Positions 1 through 13,115 of a stretch of 64,000 nt of DNA are shown here, in pieces; the first letter of the stretch is position 1, and each line of letters begins with the position of its first letter. Made by a program: the position numbers and the translations under genes. The notes beneath the pieces were generated by a model that saw only the letters and a list, made by a program, of their open reading frames with translations, searched no databases and was not told the origin of the DNA. Source of the stretch: Chinchilla lanigera (Eukaryota; Chordata; Mammalia; Rodentia; Chinchillidae); contig NW_004955433.1 in NCBI RefSeq assembly GCF_000276665.1, forward strand, positions 18,685,513 to 18,749,512, in the 5' to 3' direction.

Positions 1-95
1 TGGAGTGTTGGGGATATAGCTCAGTGGCACAAACCCCTGTCTGGTAAGCTCAAGGTCCTGAGTTCTTTTCCTGGTACAACAACAACAAAAAAGTA
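1..95 (+). repeat. ID-type SINE (tRNA-derived), decayed
   Basis: GGGGATATAGCTCAGTGGC (A-box region) is followed by a CTGAGTTC-type B box, a GGTAC end and an A-rich CAA tail. The copy differs from the young consensus at several sites. It may begin before the window. Confidence 0.8.
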
Positions 96-1900
96 AATGA
101 TATTTTTCAGTGGAAAATATTGGTGTGTAACCTGAGGGAAAAATATTATCAGTTGGCAAAGACCCCAGGACTATTAAATGTGATGTTGAATTTAACAATC
201 TGAAAATATTTTTCTTTATAATATCATGCTATTATACAAATTGATTGTTAATGAGGTGACTGACTTAAATGTCATCTCAGTTGCCTCTTCATGTTTGCTT
301 AAGTATATGCTTTTTAAGAATTGCTTGGGTATAGATTGGAATTCTACATGCTCAGTGTACATAAATCCCAGGTAGAAAAGTGCCCACAAATATGTGTAAT
401 CCAGTTTTCCATGTGCCACTGCATTTTGCAGGAGTACTACAGAAAACAGAATGGACAAGGCAGCCATTCCTGTTGAACTGCTGGTAAAGAAACTACTATA
501 GCCATATATAACTATATCATCATTTAGTTTGCTTTAAGGGGAAACAATACCTGTTTGGAACATTGATAGCATACTTTCCAGTATCTTTTTTTTCTCAAAA
601 TATCAATCATCAAGAATTCACATGTTGTTCTATAAGCAGAACATAGCATGGATTTGGAGAAAGAGAAGAATATAAGATTTTGAAAAGAATATTGTGAGAA
701 CTTCCACAGTTACCTCATTTTGGCTTTATTCTTCACACACTCTTATCGTGTTAACTGATTGAGTTGCTATCTCATGTCACCTAACCTATGTGTTACTGGG
801 ATGGGAAAAGAAAAAGGCACCATTACTGGTGGTCAGGGCAGGCAGTCTCACTGTAGACAAACCAACTCTGCAATAGGACAGCCCACAAGGTGAAATCTGT
901 TTTTGTTGTTGCTACTGAGTTTGCTTGTACCTTTCTGTGATACCTGTGCTGAATCAGACACTAAACATAGAGAATTAGTTTACAAGAGATGGTAAACTGG
1001 AGCCGACTTTGGGCTGAGAATCTTCTCTGAGCATGTAAACAGCATATTTTAAGGTTGTAAAATGAAGCTGGAATATAATTTACCAAATGAACATAAACAG
1101 TAAGGACACGGAAAACATTTAATAACTTTGAAAATGGGGACCCATTGAAATATTTGATAAGATGATGTCAGTGTCAAGTTCAATTGTTAAAATCAGCGTA
1201 TGCTATCCATCTAAATGATGGATTGGGGAACACCCCACTTACTGTCTGGATATCCTCCAATATATCACCTGCCTTTCTCTCTGTGTGGACTCTTATTCAA
1301 ATATATTTTCTAGAATCCACTTTCCTTTGGTTTCTACTTTTATTTTTCATTCAGTAAGATACCTTGACAGAAACGGAGAAATACCTAGTCTAATAGGTTT
1401 TCCATGTCTTTCGCTACCACTGTGAACAAGTATCTATGTATCATTCAAGTGTTTATATATAATTGAAGGGCTTCGTGTTGTTTCTGTTATTGTTTCTGAA
1501 ATCTTACGGACATATGTAAGCCAGAGTCATATAGAACAGTGAGACAGATAAGGCAGGATTCTGTCCTAGTTCAGATTTTCAATATCACTTATTTACTATG
1601 TTGAGTAAAATGGAAAAGTATATGGACATTTATACTACATAGAGGACAGAATTTAAAACTGAAATGTTTTGAAGATAAAAATAGAAAGAATTCTTTCAGT
1701 TTTGGGTGGATGAGATTAGTGCTCAGGGAGAAATGGAATGTACAGATTAGGACTTGGTGTAACAGAAATGCTTTTGATGAGAATATCATGTTATATGTAC
1801 TAAGTTATCTGTCTCAGGGAAGAAAAAATAGAGAACAATAATATGTGTCAAATTTTACTATGGCAAAATTATTTGCTATTGATCTTGATTTCTTAGTATA
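96..1900. other. No feature recognised
   Basis: AT-rich intergenic sequence. I see no exon, RNA gene or repeat that I can name on either strand. Confidence 0.4.
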
Positions 1901-1904
1901 GATC

Positions 1905-2410
1905 CAGGTTTCTGTTGTGCAATTTATTTTTGCTCCTGAAGAGTTTCTTTTAAGATTTTTTTGTAACATATGTCTATTATTAATGGTATTTTATTTTCTG
2001 ATTTGCATGTAAAATTCTTTATTTCTCTTTTTTTTGTGGAATATAATTTCATTTGATACACAATTCCAGATTGTTTCTTTCAGGATTTTATGAATATCAT
2101 TTCATTGCCTTTTGGTTTGCATATTCTGTGAAACAAAGTCTGTAGTATTTCTTATCTTCATGGAAATACAATGTACATTTTTTCCTTTAATTTCTTCACC
2201 TCCAAGATTTTCTCTTATCTTTGTATTTATGCTGTTCACATGTGATGTGCCTAATGATGTGTGTAAGTGTGTGTGTTATAATTATTCCTTGCTACAGCTC
2301 TCTGAGCTTCTTGGATCTATATTTTGATGTCTTTCTTCACTGTTGGAAAAATTTCAATATTTCCTCAAATATTTTGAAATTTATCTACTGATTTATTTTC
2401 TCAAGCATTC
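1905..2410 (-). mobile_element. Old LINE-1 fragment, antisense
   Basis: It resembles the antisense of an old mammalian L1 3' region. Hallmarks are GAGCTTCTTGGATCT and a later run reading like 'gaaaaatttcaatatttcctcaaatatt'-type sequence. Highly diverged; the family was judged by eye. Confidence 0.5.
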
Positions 2411-2419
2411 AAGTTTTCA

Positions 2420-2765
2420 TAATAAAATACCATTAATCAGGTGGTTTGTAAGACAGAAGTTTATTTTTCATAGTACAGAAGGCTAAGAAGTCCAAGGTAT
2501 AGTTGCCAACAATCTTAGGTTCTGATGGGGAAGGATAGTTTCCAACTTTCAGATGGCTGCCTTCTCCTATGTCCTCACATACCAGAAAGACAGAAAGCAT
2601 TGGGTTTTTTCCCATCTTCTTATGAGCATATTAAGTTTTTCATAGATCTATTCTCTTGTTGACTTTTCTAAATCAAATCATCACCTAAAGATCCAAATAC
2701 ATCATATTAGGGATTAAGGTTCAATGTATGAGTTTTTCTGAAGCATAACTATCCAATCTGTAACA
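2420..2765 (-). mobile_element. MaLR-type (MLT/MST-like) LTR fragment
   Basis: Read on the plus strand it shows the antisense order of an ERVL-MaLR LTR: AATACCAT near the start, GAAGTTTATTTTTCA, a GGCTAAGAAGTCCAAGG block, GTCCTCACAT, then ATCATCACCTAAAG and CATATTAGGGATTAAGG. It has no coding capacity. Diverged, so the subfamily is not assigned. Confidence 0.65.
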
Positions 2766-2769
2766 CTAC

Positions 2770-5220
2770 AGTCGCTAATCTGGCAGCATCCATTTCTTCA
2801 TCATAAAAATACATTTACTGAATCTTCACCCTTATAATTATTTCTAGTATGAACTCTAATGCCCAGTCTCATTTAAATAAATATAAACATACACAGGTGA
2901 GAATCAAGGTATGAGTTTGCTCTCATTCTTCAGACATAGGATGTCAGGGAGGCTTTTTCCTGGCCTCCTGTTTTGCCCCAAGAGTTTTCAGATTGACAGC
3001 TGTGTGATATTTTCAAGAATCTGAGAAAGAAGGTAAACATCTCTATGTCTGTGACTCAAGGATTTGGTAGTTAGCACTTATAACACACTCAGCATTTAGG
3101 GATTCACTAAGTATTAATGAATATATGCTTCCTCAGTGTGTGTCTCCAAGTTGTCCAGAGATGATCTGACCCAAGTGAGGCAGAATTCATGTATTGATGG
3201 CCTCGTTCTCACTGAACTTGGAGGCATTTTTCTTTCCTTAGATTTTAGGCTATTTTGTTTCACTGTGATCTCAGCTCTCTGATAAGTTTAAGAAAAGTTA
3301 TGGTATGCATCTTATACAGCTGGGTTTTTTTTTTTTTTTTCTTGTTAGGATAAAGCAATTTTCTTTCTACCTTTCAAAATTCTACACAGAAAACGGAAAT
3401 CCTCACCATATTTTATGTCATATACTTTGCCTTCTTTGCAGTGTTCCTTGGATTTTCATTTATAATCTATAACAAAGGCAAAATTTCTACCTGTAATTCC
3501 ATTTGGTCCTCTCTTATCTTTTCTCACATCACCTCTGAAAAATAAAAACTTGGTGAACAATGAATTCAATAATCCCTGTTCTCAAAAACTAAAATACAAT
3601 AAATACTTTCCTCTGTTTAACCCAGGAGTGTATCATCAAAATGTATTTCTCATCACTGTGTATCTATAAACATTTTTTCCATATCTTGAGAGCCAATATG
3701 TACTACTAGAGTATTGAATATTTAAATATGGGTGAAATGTATCAGAAAATCTAGAATTTCCTCTAGTTATCAGATTTTGACATTGAATGTAGCATCTCTG
3801 GATTAGACATTTAGAAAATTATAGGCTCCAAGCAGACTAATGAGAGCTTATCAATACTTTTGGTTTTTTATATTGTTAATCAGTGATGTGCTATTTTCAA
3901 AGACATCATAGATATTTCATAGATGTATATAAAACTGTTATGATTCTGAGTCTGTATGCTACTGGAACATGATTTGCTTCTGCTGTTTTTTCTCACTGCA
4001 TTGCTCTGGTGATTCTCTCTGAGCTTCAGGTCTCAATACTAACTAATCTACCAAATTTCAACTATAGTTTCAAGTACCTTCAGGCTCACTCAGAAATGAT
4101 GTTCACAAACCCCACCATCATCCCACTACATACAAATGTGCACCTGCTAAATGAGAAAGTAAGCACCTTTCATGACACTTTATGTAGTCAGGGTCATTGG
4201 CACTATGATCTTTTGTTAATACTTAGAAATGATTAATCTGAATAATCATAGAGTACAAAATTAATAGCATTTAATCTTATTTTAATAGTGGTGAAGTAAA
4301 GATCTTTTCAGTCATTCTCAATATGGTTCATCTATTTCACATTTTTCTGCAAATAACTCTCCGAAAGAGAAAGAAACAGCATTTATTTATTAAGCTTGGT
4401 AAGTATACCAGATATTGTAAGAAATTCTAAGTGCAATTTCTCTAACTCTAATTGTTTAACCAAAAAAACAGATTTCCAGGCAATGAAATCTGTTTTTTGA
4501 GGTCAAAGAAAACTTTAATTAAGCCTTCCTACATTCCAAGTTCTACTGATTGTCCCCATGTAGGAATATATGATTCAGTTGAGAGGCGGTAAGAATGACA
4601 ACTTTGAAACAAGAATTGTGGTATCATAGATGACTCAGTTGAAATCATAAGCCTGCTGTTTCCTATAGAAATAAAACATAGATCATTAGACTAATTAGAG
4701 GCAAATTTGTCAGCAATGGCCTACAGCCCCTAGCTTGTAACTATAGTTATGTGATCGATATTGCAAGGTATGTGCAGAAGTAACTGCACAGAAGAAACAG
4801 TTAACTTACTGAAGGTAGGGAAAATGAGTGGGAATCACGAATTTAGAGAAATAGGATCATAACATAAATAATAAAAAATAAAATCTAAAAGCTAGAGTGG
4901 AGGCAACACTTGCACAGGCATGAAATTATGAAATATTGTTCTTCTGAATGACAGAAGTGCAGTGTGGGTGGCTCAGAAGGGACTAACATAAGGCAGTAAT
5001 TTAGATATGGAAAGAACAAGTGGTAAGCCATGATTTTGGTGAAAAGAAACATCATTCGATATAGAAGCAGATCTATGTAGGGCCCATCTTACTATGTGTC
5101 TGTGTAAATCCGATGCCTCCCAAAATGAAGGGTCAAAATACTTTTCATAATAACAAAAGTAAATACAATTAATTGACTTTACTATTACACTAAGGTTGGC
5201 TGTTCTTTACTTTTACATTG
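2770..5220. other. No gene or named repeat recognised
   Basis: Intergenic. The only standout structure is the perfect inverted repeat at 4463-4498, listed separately. Confidence 0.4.
4463..4498. repeat. Perfect 14-bp inverted repeat with 8-nt loop
   Basis: The left arm AAAAAACAGATTTC (4463-4476) and right arm GAAATCTGTTTTTT (4485-4498) are exact reverse complements around the loop CAGGCAAT. No repeat family recognised. Confidence 0.9.
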
Positions 5221-5224
5221 TGTA

Positions 5225-5365
5225 TTACACAATATCCTGCTCACATTTACTTCATGCTATTAAATACTCCATAACATATTGTTATTCCCATTTATAGATG
5301 AACAAACTTGCTCCAGAGATGCTCACATAACAATCAACAGAGGAAAGATTCAAATCCACATCGGG
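5225..5365 (-). mobile_element. MIR SINE fragment
   Basis: The antisense MIR core is visible: TATTCCCATTTATAGATGA followed by an AACTTG/CTCACATAAC-type stretch and CAAATCCA. An ancient tRNA-derived SINE. Confidence 0.6.
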
Positions 5366-5559
5366 GTAATTCATCATTCTATGGAATCCCTACATTTTCC
5401 CCACCAAATAATTTCTAAAAAATAAGCTTTTGGTAGATATATATGAAATTTAAGTGTTAAGCCAAATATCTACCCAGAAAACAACTTCCTTAAAAAGTAA
5501 GAAACTTGGTACAAATTATCAAGAGGGATAATTTTGGGGTGTTTAAGAAAACCTGCCAA

Positions 5560-5905
5560 AGCACTGTGAGGATTCTTTTTATTATTGTAATGTTTTCTTC
5601 ACTTTTTAAAATTGATGAGTGATATTGCATGTGTTCATTTGTACAGTGTGATGTTTTGAAGTGCATATACATTATGGAATGCCTAATCTAGCTAACTAAT
5701 ATGCCTTACCCCCCAGCATTATGATGAAAGTTGTAACAGCTAGTCTTTCGGCATTTTTTAAAGAGTGCAACATATTGTTAACTGTAATCTTCATGTTTTG
5801 CAATAGATATGGAACTTAGTCTTCTTGTGTAGCAAGAATTGCATGTCCTTTGACTAACATCTTTCCAACATCCCCTCAACCACATGCTCCCATGATTACT
5901 ATCAT
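5560..5905 (-). mobile_element. Old LINE-1 3'-region fragment, antisense
   Basis: The order of motifs (gtgatattgcatgtgttc-like start, a GTTAACTGTAATCTTCATG segment, then GAACTTAGTCTTCTTGT and CCATGATTACTATCATTCTA) matches the antisense 3' region of old mammalian L1s. By eye only. Confidence 0.5.
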
Positions 5906-6039
5906 TCTATTCTTTTATTATTATTGTTTTTAATGTTTAATGGCTATCTATTTATTGGATCTAAGAAAGGGGTTGAGAAAATTACTATACATATGAACAG
6001 TGGAGAATTAAGTTTTAAACACCTGTAATACTGAAGCAA

Positions 6040-6190
6040 TGTAGAAAGTATTTGCTGTGTCATTCCACCTCTTTAACCCGCCGAGAACCAGGAGTTCTCA
6101 TCCCATTTTACAAATGAGGAAAACAGGATTCAAAGGCCATTTGTTTAAGGTGCCACTGGTAATACCACTAAAGCTAGGACATTTGGTTTC
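6040..6190 (-). mobile_element. MIR SINE fragment
   Basis: CCCATTTTACAAATGAGGAA is the antisense MIR core, followed by a diverged AAGGCC/GGTGCCACTGG stretch. Confidence 0.7.
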
Positions 6191-6840
6191 CCAAGCCTAA
6201 GCTCTTTCTGCATCGAGGGACTCATTAGCTAGGATAAGGACAGGACAGCAGGGAGTTATGCTGATGGCTGACTCACTGTGCTGCCCTCCTGTTGCTAATG
6301 TGACAACCACTGGAAACTGTTTGCAGGCTCCAGAGGAGTAGAGAAAGTCCATGACAAGCATAATTAAGGTTTGTCTAATAAATGCTGATCTCTGAATTCT
6401 GGAAACCTAACATTGTCAACTATGTACCTTGGTTCTTTGAATAGATTTATGGGATTTTTATTTGGAGAAATACACTATGAACAGATGATGTTAACAATGG
6501 TAAATTGCACCATAAAATATAAAACTTAAATGGGGAAATTACTCAAAAAAAGTTGGAAGTAGGCTGTGCTACATACAGTTATCAGGATGAATATATCCAA
6601 AGAGATACAATGCAAGATTTGTGTCTAGAATAAGTGGATGAGCAGAAATTATCTTTCATTAATAGGAAATTTGGTCAAATTATAAGATTAATCTACAACA
6701 GCAGGAAATGGGCATAGGTGCACATGAAGATGTGGGCACCACACCTTTCAGGTTTTTGCCCTATCTGCATGGAAGCCTTGGAAGGAGCTTCTCTTCCTAT
6801 CAGGAATATATGCAACACAAAATAATTTATAAACTGCCAT

Positions 6841-6918
6841 CCTGATACCTTTAATCTTATACCTAATTTAATCTTTAATCTTATACCTATACCTAAGATA
6901 GTTATACCTAACTATCTT
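6841..6918. repeat. Short tandem duplication and adjoining inverted repeat
   Basis: TAATCTTATACCT occurs twice 25 bp apart (6852 and 6877). Just downstream, AAGATAGTTA (6895-6904) and TAACTATCTT (6909-6918) form a perfect 10-bp hairpin with a TACC loop. Confidence 0.8.
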
Positions 6919-6919
6919 G

Positions 6920-8870
6920 TTCTCATTCCATGCTTGTGATGAGGTCAATCTTATTATATTTTGATGAATATAGGAAAAATGAAAGAATCTACCAGTAAGG
7001 CCAAATCAGGTTTCCACAAGACCAAAAATCCTATTTGGAATTTGGCATAAATCACGGCCAAGGATTGTGGTTACCATTACTTTGTCTTTACAAGCCGTAG
7101 ACAGATGGACAGATAGACAGAGTAAAGAGTCTAAGTAGCTGAGACTACTGCTCTTCTCAATTTTATCTCCAGGAATTTGGGAAACTAATAAGTGGATGGT
7201 AACCAAAGGACTCTTTGCTTGGCAGCTGTCAGAGGGACTCTAAGTGGAATCATAGCCACTAGAATTTATCTCTGCAATGCAGCAGAACATTATCAGCCAG
7301 TATCTATGATAATCCTTCTAAAGATGCTTTCAGAAATTCTAGATAAAAATATGGCTCAATAAGCTACAGCTAATGCTTTCTTCTACCTATTCATTTTATT
7401 CTTTTGCTGGAGAAATATTTCTATTTTTCCAATGGAGACTTGACTTTACAAGTGAAAAAAAAATAACTGACAACCCAAATTTTAAGAACCAATACACAGT
7501 CTGAAAATTCAATTTGAGAAATCCCTGTTCAGCAGAAAATGCATAGGATAAATGCTAATACCTGGACAGTGTTCAAAATTATCCTGGATAGAGAACAGAG
7601 AGAAAATTAAACTACTGAACTCATTTCCATGCATTGGTGCCTTGATAATTCTCTATCATTTGATTAATATTATCAGTTCCTAGGAAGGACTTTGGCTGTA
7701 GAAAGAAGGTAACTCCGATTGTGGAAGCCTCTTTTGGGGATTGAGAAAAATAGTCCTACTCTGAAATTTTAAAAAGAAAAAATGATGAAATTATTTACTC
7801 AGTTGATAAGACTTGTGAAGTGAAGGACCATAAATTATTTACAGTACTAGCAGCACATGGAAGCCTTTAATATCCGGGTTACTTAAAAAGTGGCTATGTC
7901 CTGATGCAGTCAGAAGAAGATGGAGAGGAGTAGGTCTTTTGGTGGTGACTGACACCAAGGAAGAATTATGCCATTGTGGGTAAGGCTTCCTGATGACAAG
8001 AAAGGGTAATAAGAATATTGACTTTTTTTTTTTTTTACTAATTTTTAAGTAGATGTTGTACTGTGAAAAATTTTGTATTTATAGAAAACTTTGAAAGACG
8101 ATGTGGAGGGTCCCCAAGTAATCTGCAGTGATTTTCCTGTTAATGTTAACAGATCCAGATATAGTGCATTTCTATTAATTGATCCCCCAGAGTTTATTGG
8201 ATTTCACCAGCTTTTCACTATTGTATTTATAGCTCTTCAGGTTCTTTTGAAGGATACTAATTTGCACTTAGTCTTAACTTACTTTCCAATGATTGAAACC
8301 AGACAAAGACACACTTTTGAAGCTGCGGAATGTAGTCAGCAGAGATATGTCCACTTGAGGTGCAAAATGGAGCAGGCTAAGGAAAGATACAGCCCTGAGA
8401 TCAGACGTGTCCAGCAATAGCATATACAAGGTTATGCCTGTGCTTTTCATTCTTGACACTCAAGATCTAGCACACACTCTTATCACCGTATTAAAGTCAT
8501 ACCGTAGTTCAGCATTAATCATTTGTACAACAATCATGATAAGTGGATATTTTGTCCTTAGGTCATGGAACCAATAATAAACGGAGTAGTGAGAATTTAA
8601 ACTCACATTTATTTGGCACTTGAAACCTGTTGTTTTGAAGTTCCAAAATCAAATACTTGTCGCCTAATACTATATCCAGAAATGAAAGTCTGTAGATCAT
8701 GCTGAATGCATCACTGCTCTGTAGGTTTCATTCAAGTTGGGGATATTACCCCAAGTTTTAGACACTTAGTTTATCCAATTACAGAATGACAGGAATTTTA
8801 CATGGTTTTAAAGTTCTTAATTCAAACAAAGATAAAGCCATTATAAATTGTGTTAGTCATAGCCAGACAG
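6920..8870. other. No gene recognised (includes an unexplained 109-codon open frame at 8091-8420)
   Basis: The open frame on the plus strand at 8091-8420 has no recognisable domain, no splice context and no Kozak-like start. I treat it as chance. A short T-run lies near 8023-8036. Nothing else is recognised. Confidence 0.4.
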
Positions 8871-8873
8871 ATG

Positions 8874-8920
8874 AATATATAAATATATATATATATATAC
8901 ATATGTGTGTGTGTGTGTAC
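8874..8920. repeat. (AT)n-(GT)n microsatellite
   Basis: Alternating AT followed by GT dinucleotides, about 45 bp. Confidence 0.9.
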
Positions 8921-8979
8921 GTTTAACATATATATGTTAAGATCAGTGGGATTATCTTTCAGCTGTTAGTATATTCTGT

Positions 8980-9235
8980 TCATTAAATTTCATTTTTATT
9001 TGTACACATTTACAGTATACAATGAATATATTAATTGTCAGAGTTAATACAATACACAACACATCTTATTTCTCTTGGCTGCCTCTACAATCTTCTCATT
9101 TGCAAAAGATCTATCTCCCTGTTTCTTATGATCTATCTATTTCACTTTTTAATTAATATGTTCTTTGGGTTTCTCATGGAAGAGAAACCATGCAATATTT
9201 AAACTTGTGCATCTATTTCTTTTCACTGAGCCTCA
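8980..9235 (-). mobile_element. Possible L1 3'-region fragment
   Basis: It starts with a TTCATTTTTATTTGTACACA-like stretch and ends near TTTCACTGAGCCTCAG. The composition resembles antisense L1 3' sequence, but the match is weak. Confidence 0.3.
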
Positions 9236-9239
9236 GGGT

Positions 9240-11905
9240 TGGCCTTTTCATGATGTGCTGTGTATACTGAGGAGTTCTTCCCTTGCTGCTAGGTGATGTG
9301 GTTACATGCCCTGTTGGGAATAACAGTTTATCTTGAATGACACACCTTGGTTGTTCAAAGTGCGTGTAACAAAAATCAAATTGCTTGCCTTCCCAAAAGA
9401 AGAAACACAAATGTAAACAGGTTACGGGGTCAGGAAGCTCAATTTCTCTATTAATACATGAGAACCATGCTAGCCTCACATTGATTCTCTGCATTCAAAT
9501 AATCAGCTCGTGGACCAGAGCCGGCAGAGCAAAAACAAATGAGAAAGGAGTCTTGGAGGTCAGTAGAGCTAAGCAGAAGGGACTGCTTGGTCTGTGGTTA
9601 ACCACATATTGTATTTTTTGCAGTTCTGTAACCATTTATGTTGAATCTAATAAAGTTTTCATTTTTAGTGACCAAGACTTGAACTTGTTATGTGTGTTCC
9701 CAGCAAACCACAGAACACTGAAGTCAATTCGCACAGCCTAAGAGGCATGACATTTTCAGGTATAGACTTCTCAAATGTTTAATGGGCCAAGATGTTGAGT
9801 GAGAATCTCATTATCCCCGCTTCCTCACAATCCTTGCTTGTAACACTTGCTAATACAATGGACAAAAACCACCAGGACAGTGAAGAAGGGATATAAAGAC
9901 TAAATTAAATGGTTATATCCTCTTTTTCTGTCTGAGCTCTCCAAATTCCATGCAAGTCATTAGAACATCTATGACAGGAGCACTGAAAAAATCACTAGTG
10001 TTAGAATGCATTACTTGCATATTCCGTTTGCCCTTCTTATAAAATCTCTATTTCTTTCAGGTATTTCCTTTCCCCAGCAGAAACCTTATTAGGTGAGGCC
10101 AATTTTGACATCCATGTATACTGCCAGTGAGGGATTGGGTAACGCATATTTGACACGATTCTCCTTAATGAAAAAAGACTCTTTGAAAGGATTTTTTCTA
10201 GGACAAAGCGCTGTTCCTCCACCTGGATTTCTGAAGTCTAGATGTGACACTTAGGATTGTTCTGTCTCTCTTGAAAGGGGAAAGCCAGCCAGCTCAAGAT
10301 CAAGTTAACACAGTGTGACAGATGAGACTAATTTTAAATGCTTGTATCCTCAGAGATGCTAAAGCTCTCTTAGTTAGCAAAACCTAGAAAAGCACCAGAG
10401 TTGTGTGGATGAGAATATAAATATGTTTAATGTTTATGCTTCATGGATTTGAGATCTGATGTTGGTTGTGGTTGATAATATACTATGTTATGCAATAAAA
10501 GGCAGGCAGTACAGTGTCAAATATGTGATAGGCTTTAAGTATGACTTTTTTTTTTTCATTTTCCCAGGTGAAGACCAGACTTGTCCTCTATACCTGATAT
10601 AAGTTCCCACAGTATGCATTTCAATAAATGGCTTGGGAGTTTTATTGCAGACATAAGGAATGAAATACACACACTAGAAGATTTTTACTTCTTCCTGGTG
10701 GGGAGAGGAAGATTCTAGTTTGCAGTAGTGACTTTTTGCTAACTATAGAGTGCAAGATAGCAGAAAGAAAGAAAAAAAAATGTACAGAATTGCTGAAGAA
10801 AACAATAAAAATATAGAAAGGCACATTGCCCCAGGTAGAATGACAATTTCAGGGAATTCATTTTATGCAATTACGTGTTCCCTGCTCACAAACACCAGTC
10901 TGAGAGCATCTCCATTTATTCCCATTTACTAATGTCAGAACTGTAATTTTCAGTCGTCTCCAACTATTCTTTCATGAGTAACCCCTTCTGCCTAGCTGTT
11001 GACTTCCCTGTCCTTGTCTCCCCACTAATGGCATTCTATAGCTGATCTTGACAGAGACACCTGAAATGACTGGAAAGTTAGTAGATTCACTGTGATTTCC
11101 AATGTCTCTTAGCAATTTGTAGCTCAACCTTCTGGTGACATGGTTAAGCCAAGGTCAGTGCTTGCTGCCTAGCTGTAAGCACAGCTACAAAAATTTCTGT
11201 GTCTTGGCCTTGTGTCATTACTGGAATTGGATGCCTAATCCAGAGGGTAGACCATAGTTATTTGCCATAAACAAGGGCCCTCATGTTTGAGATATGCTAT
11301 TTTGTTAATAATTTACTGTATTAACTTGGAAGAAAGTATTTCCAACAGTGTTCCAGCATACTTGTGGAGCTTGTGGAAAGATGTATCATGATATGCTCAA
11401 ACAAGTCTGAAATAAATAGACTTTGCCCTTTTTCTAAACCAATAAACAATGTCGTCACTTATTTTGTCCCTCTGTGTGTGGTTAACAGAATAGACAGCTG
11501 AACTGGCCCAACTGTATTTTGAGAAATTCATGAATTTAACAAATGAGACTCTAAAATAGTAAAAATGACTATGGAAGTAAGATAAGCAACGACTTAGGGA
11601 TTGAAAAACATTTTTCAGACCGTATCCTGCTACATGTTTAATGGAGGGCATTTTGAGGATTCTAATAAAGTCTCAGAATAAATTTCATGCTAACCATGGG
11701 CCTCCTGTGTCTAACTTCCACTTTCTTCATTTTGATATTTGATGTAATGCTTTTGTCATATAGTGAGAAAATTTTCTGGGTGAATTTTTCAACTTCTATG
11801 ACCAACTTAAGAATTTAGCAATCTAAGTATCTGTGGTACTTGCTCAAATTATTTTCTTTGGAAACTTAAAAGTAAAGCATTTTGAAACCTGTAATAATTT
11901 TTCAA
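9240..11905. other. No feature recognised
   Basis: Intergenic. Short open frames on both strands have no supporting features. No SINE or LTR that I can name. Confidence 0.4.
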
Positions 11906-11907
11906 TT

Positions 11908-12056
11908 TTTTTTTTGTCCTTTTGAGACAGGGTCTTGCTATTCAGTTCAGGCTGGCCTCGAGCTCACTGTGTAGCCCAGGCTGGTCTCGCAAAGATCCTC
12001 CTGCATCAGCCGCCCAAGTGCTGGGATTACAGTCATGAGCCACCCTACCTTCCTTT
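11908..12056 (-). mobile_element. B1 SINE (7SL-derived)
   Basis: On the plus strand it reads poly-T, GAGACAGGGTCTTGCTATTC, two GGCTGG...CTCG blocks (the B1 internal duplication), CCCAAGTGCTGGGATTACAG and CATGAGCCACC. That is the reverse complement of a full-length B1. Confidence 0.9.
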
Positions 12057-12059
12057 TTT

Positions 12060-12690
12060 CAATTAAAAATTTTGGCCATTAGGTTGTTAATCAAATAAAG
12101 TTGAGTAAGATGCATGATTTCCAGCATCACTGTTGTTATTTTCTACATAAGAAAACTAACTGTCCTAAAAAATTGTTGCTATAAGTGATGACATGATCAG
12201 GTTACCTAGCTTTAATAAGTAATATAATTTCAATGTTTCTTATATGTGAAAAGCCCTTTGTACTCAAGAGCAAAGAACATGGAGGACTGACCAAGGCAAT
12301 GCACATTTTCTTTGTAATGAATTGATAAGGAAAAAGCAATCATGAGGGATAGTCTAGCAAATAATATGCAGTGAGAGTAATGATAAATTTATCAAATCTG
12401 TGCATACAATTGTGTTTTCTAAATTACTTAGTATAGTAGAAATTTCCTCTTTTAGGTAAAATGGACTTTAAAACAAGAAGACTGACAATTTCCATCCTGA
12501 CATCATAGCTTTCATAAATATATATATATATATATAAATGCACTTGTTTAGATTATATATGATGTGTACATCTTATATTGTGCTATATGTTTGATGGCTA
12601 CATTTTGGTAGAATTAGCTTGGAAACTGTTGTTGGTGTATAATTTCAGTACAGTAATATAACTGTTTGAAATTTTACAAATGTATATAAT
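12060..12690. other. AT-rich intergenic, no gene; (TA)n at 12516-12536
   Basis: It contains a short (TA)n microsatellite and otherwise nothing that I recognise. Confidence 0.4.
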
Positions 12691-12699
12691 TATGAAACA

Positions 12700-13115
12700 T
12701 ACAGATATAAAAGTCTCTCCAAATTTTCTTTTGCTTACCTCTGTAGTCAACACTATTTACCCTTCATCTTAGCCACTGATAATAAAAGATTTGTGTTTTT
12801 TGTTTTTATATTATACTTTTATATGTGATGTCATACTATTTAAATTTATACTAGATGGCCCTTTTTACGACTTTTTTAAGAATTAGCACAATGAAGCTAA
12901 GATTCTTTCATGATGTAATTATTTCTGATTATAATTGCTGAGAATTAGTATTTCATTTTATGGACAATGTAGCAGTTAAAGTGTACTTAGGTTATTCCAA
13001 CTTGGGACTATAGTGAATTAAATAAATACTGAATATTTATATGGGGCTTTCTGCATGAATATTGACTTTTATTTTGCTGGTATAAATGCCTAAGGGTGGG
13101 AAAGCTAGGTTACAT
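12700..13115 (-). mobile_element. Old LINE-1 fragment, antisense
   Basis: Several blocks match the order of antisense L1 ORF2 3' sequence: a CTATAGTGAATTAAATAAA stretch, CATGAATATTGACTTTTATT, then a GGTATAAATGCCTAAGGGTG segment followed by a GCTAGGTTACATA segment. Confidence 0.5.

Noticed and set aside
8091..8420. 109-codon plus-strand open frame
   Set aside because: No recognisable domain, signal, splice context or homology that I can recall; length is within chance for 64 kb in six frames.
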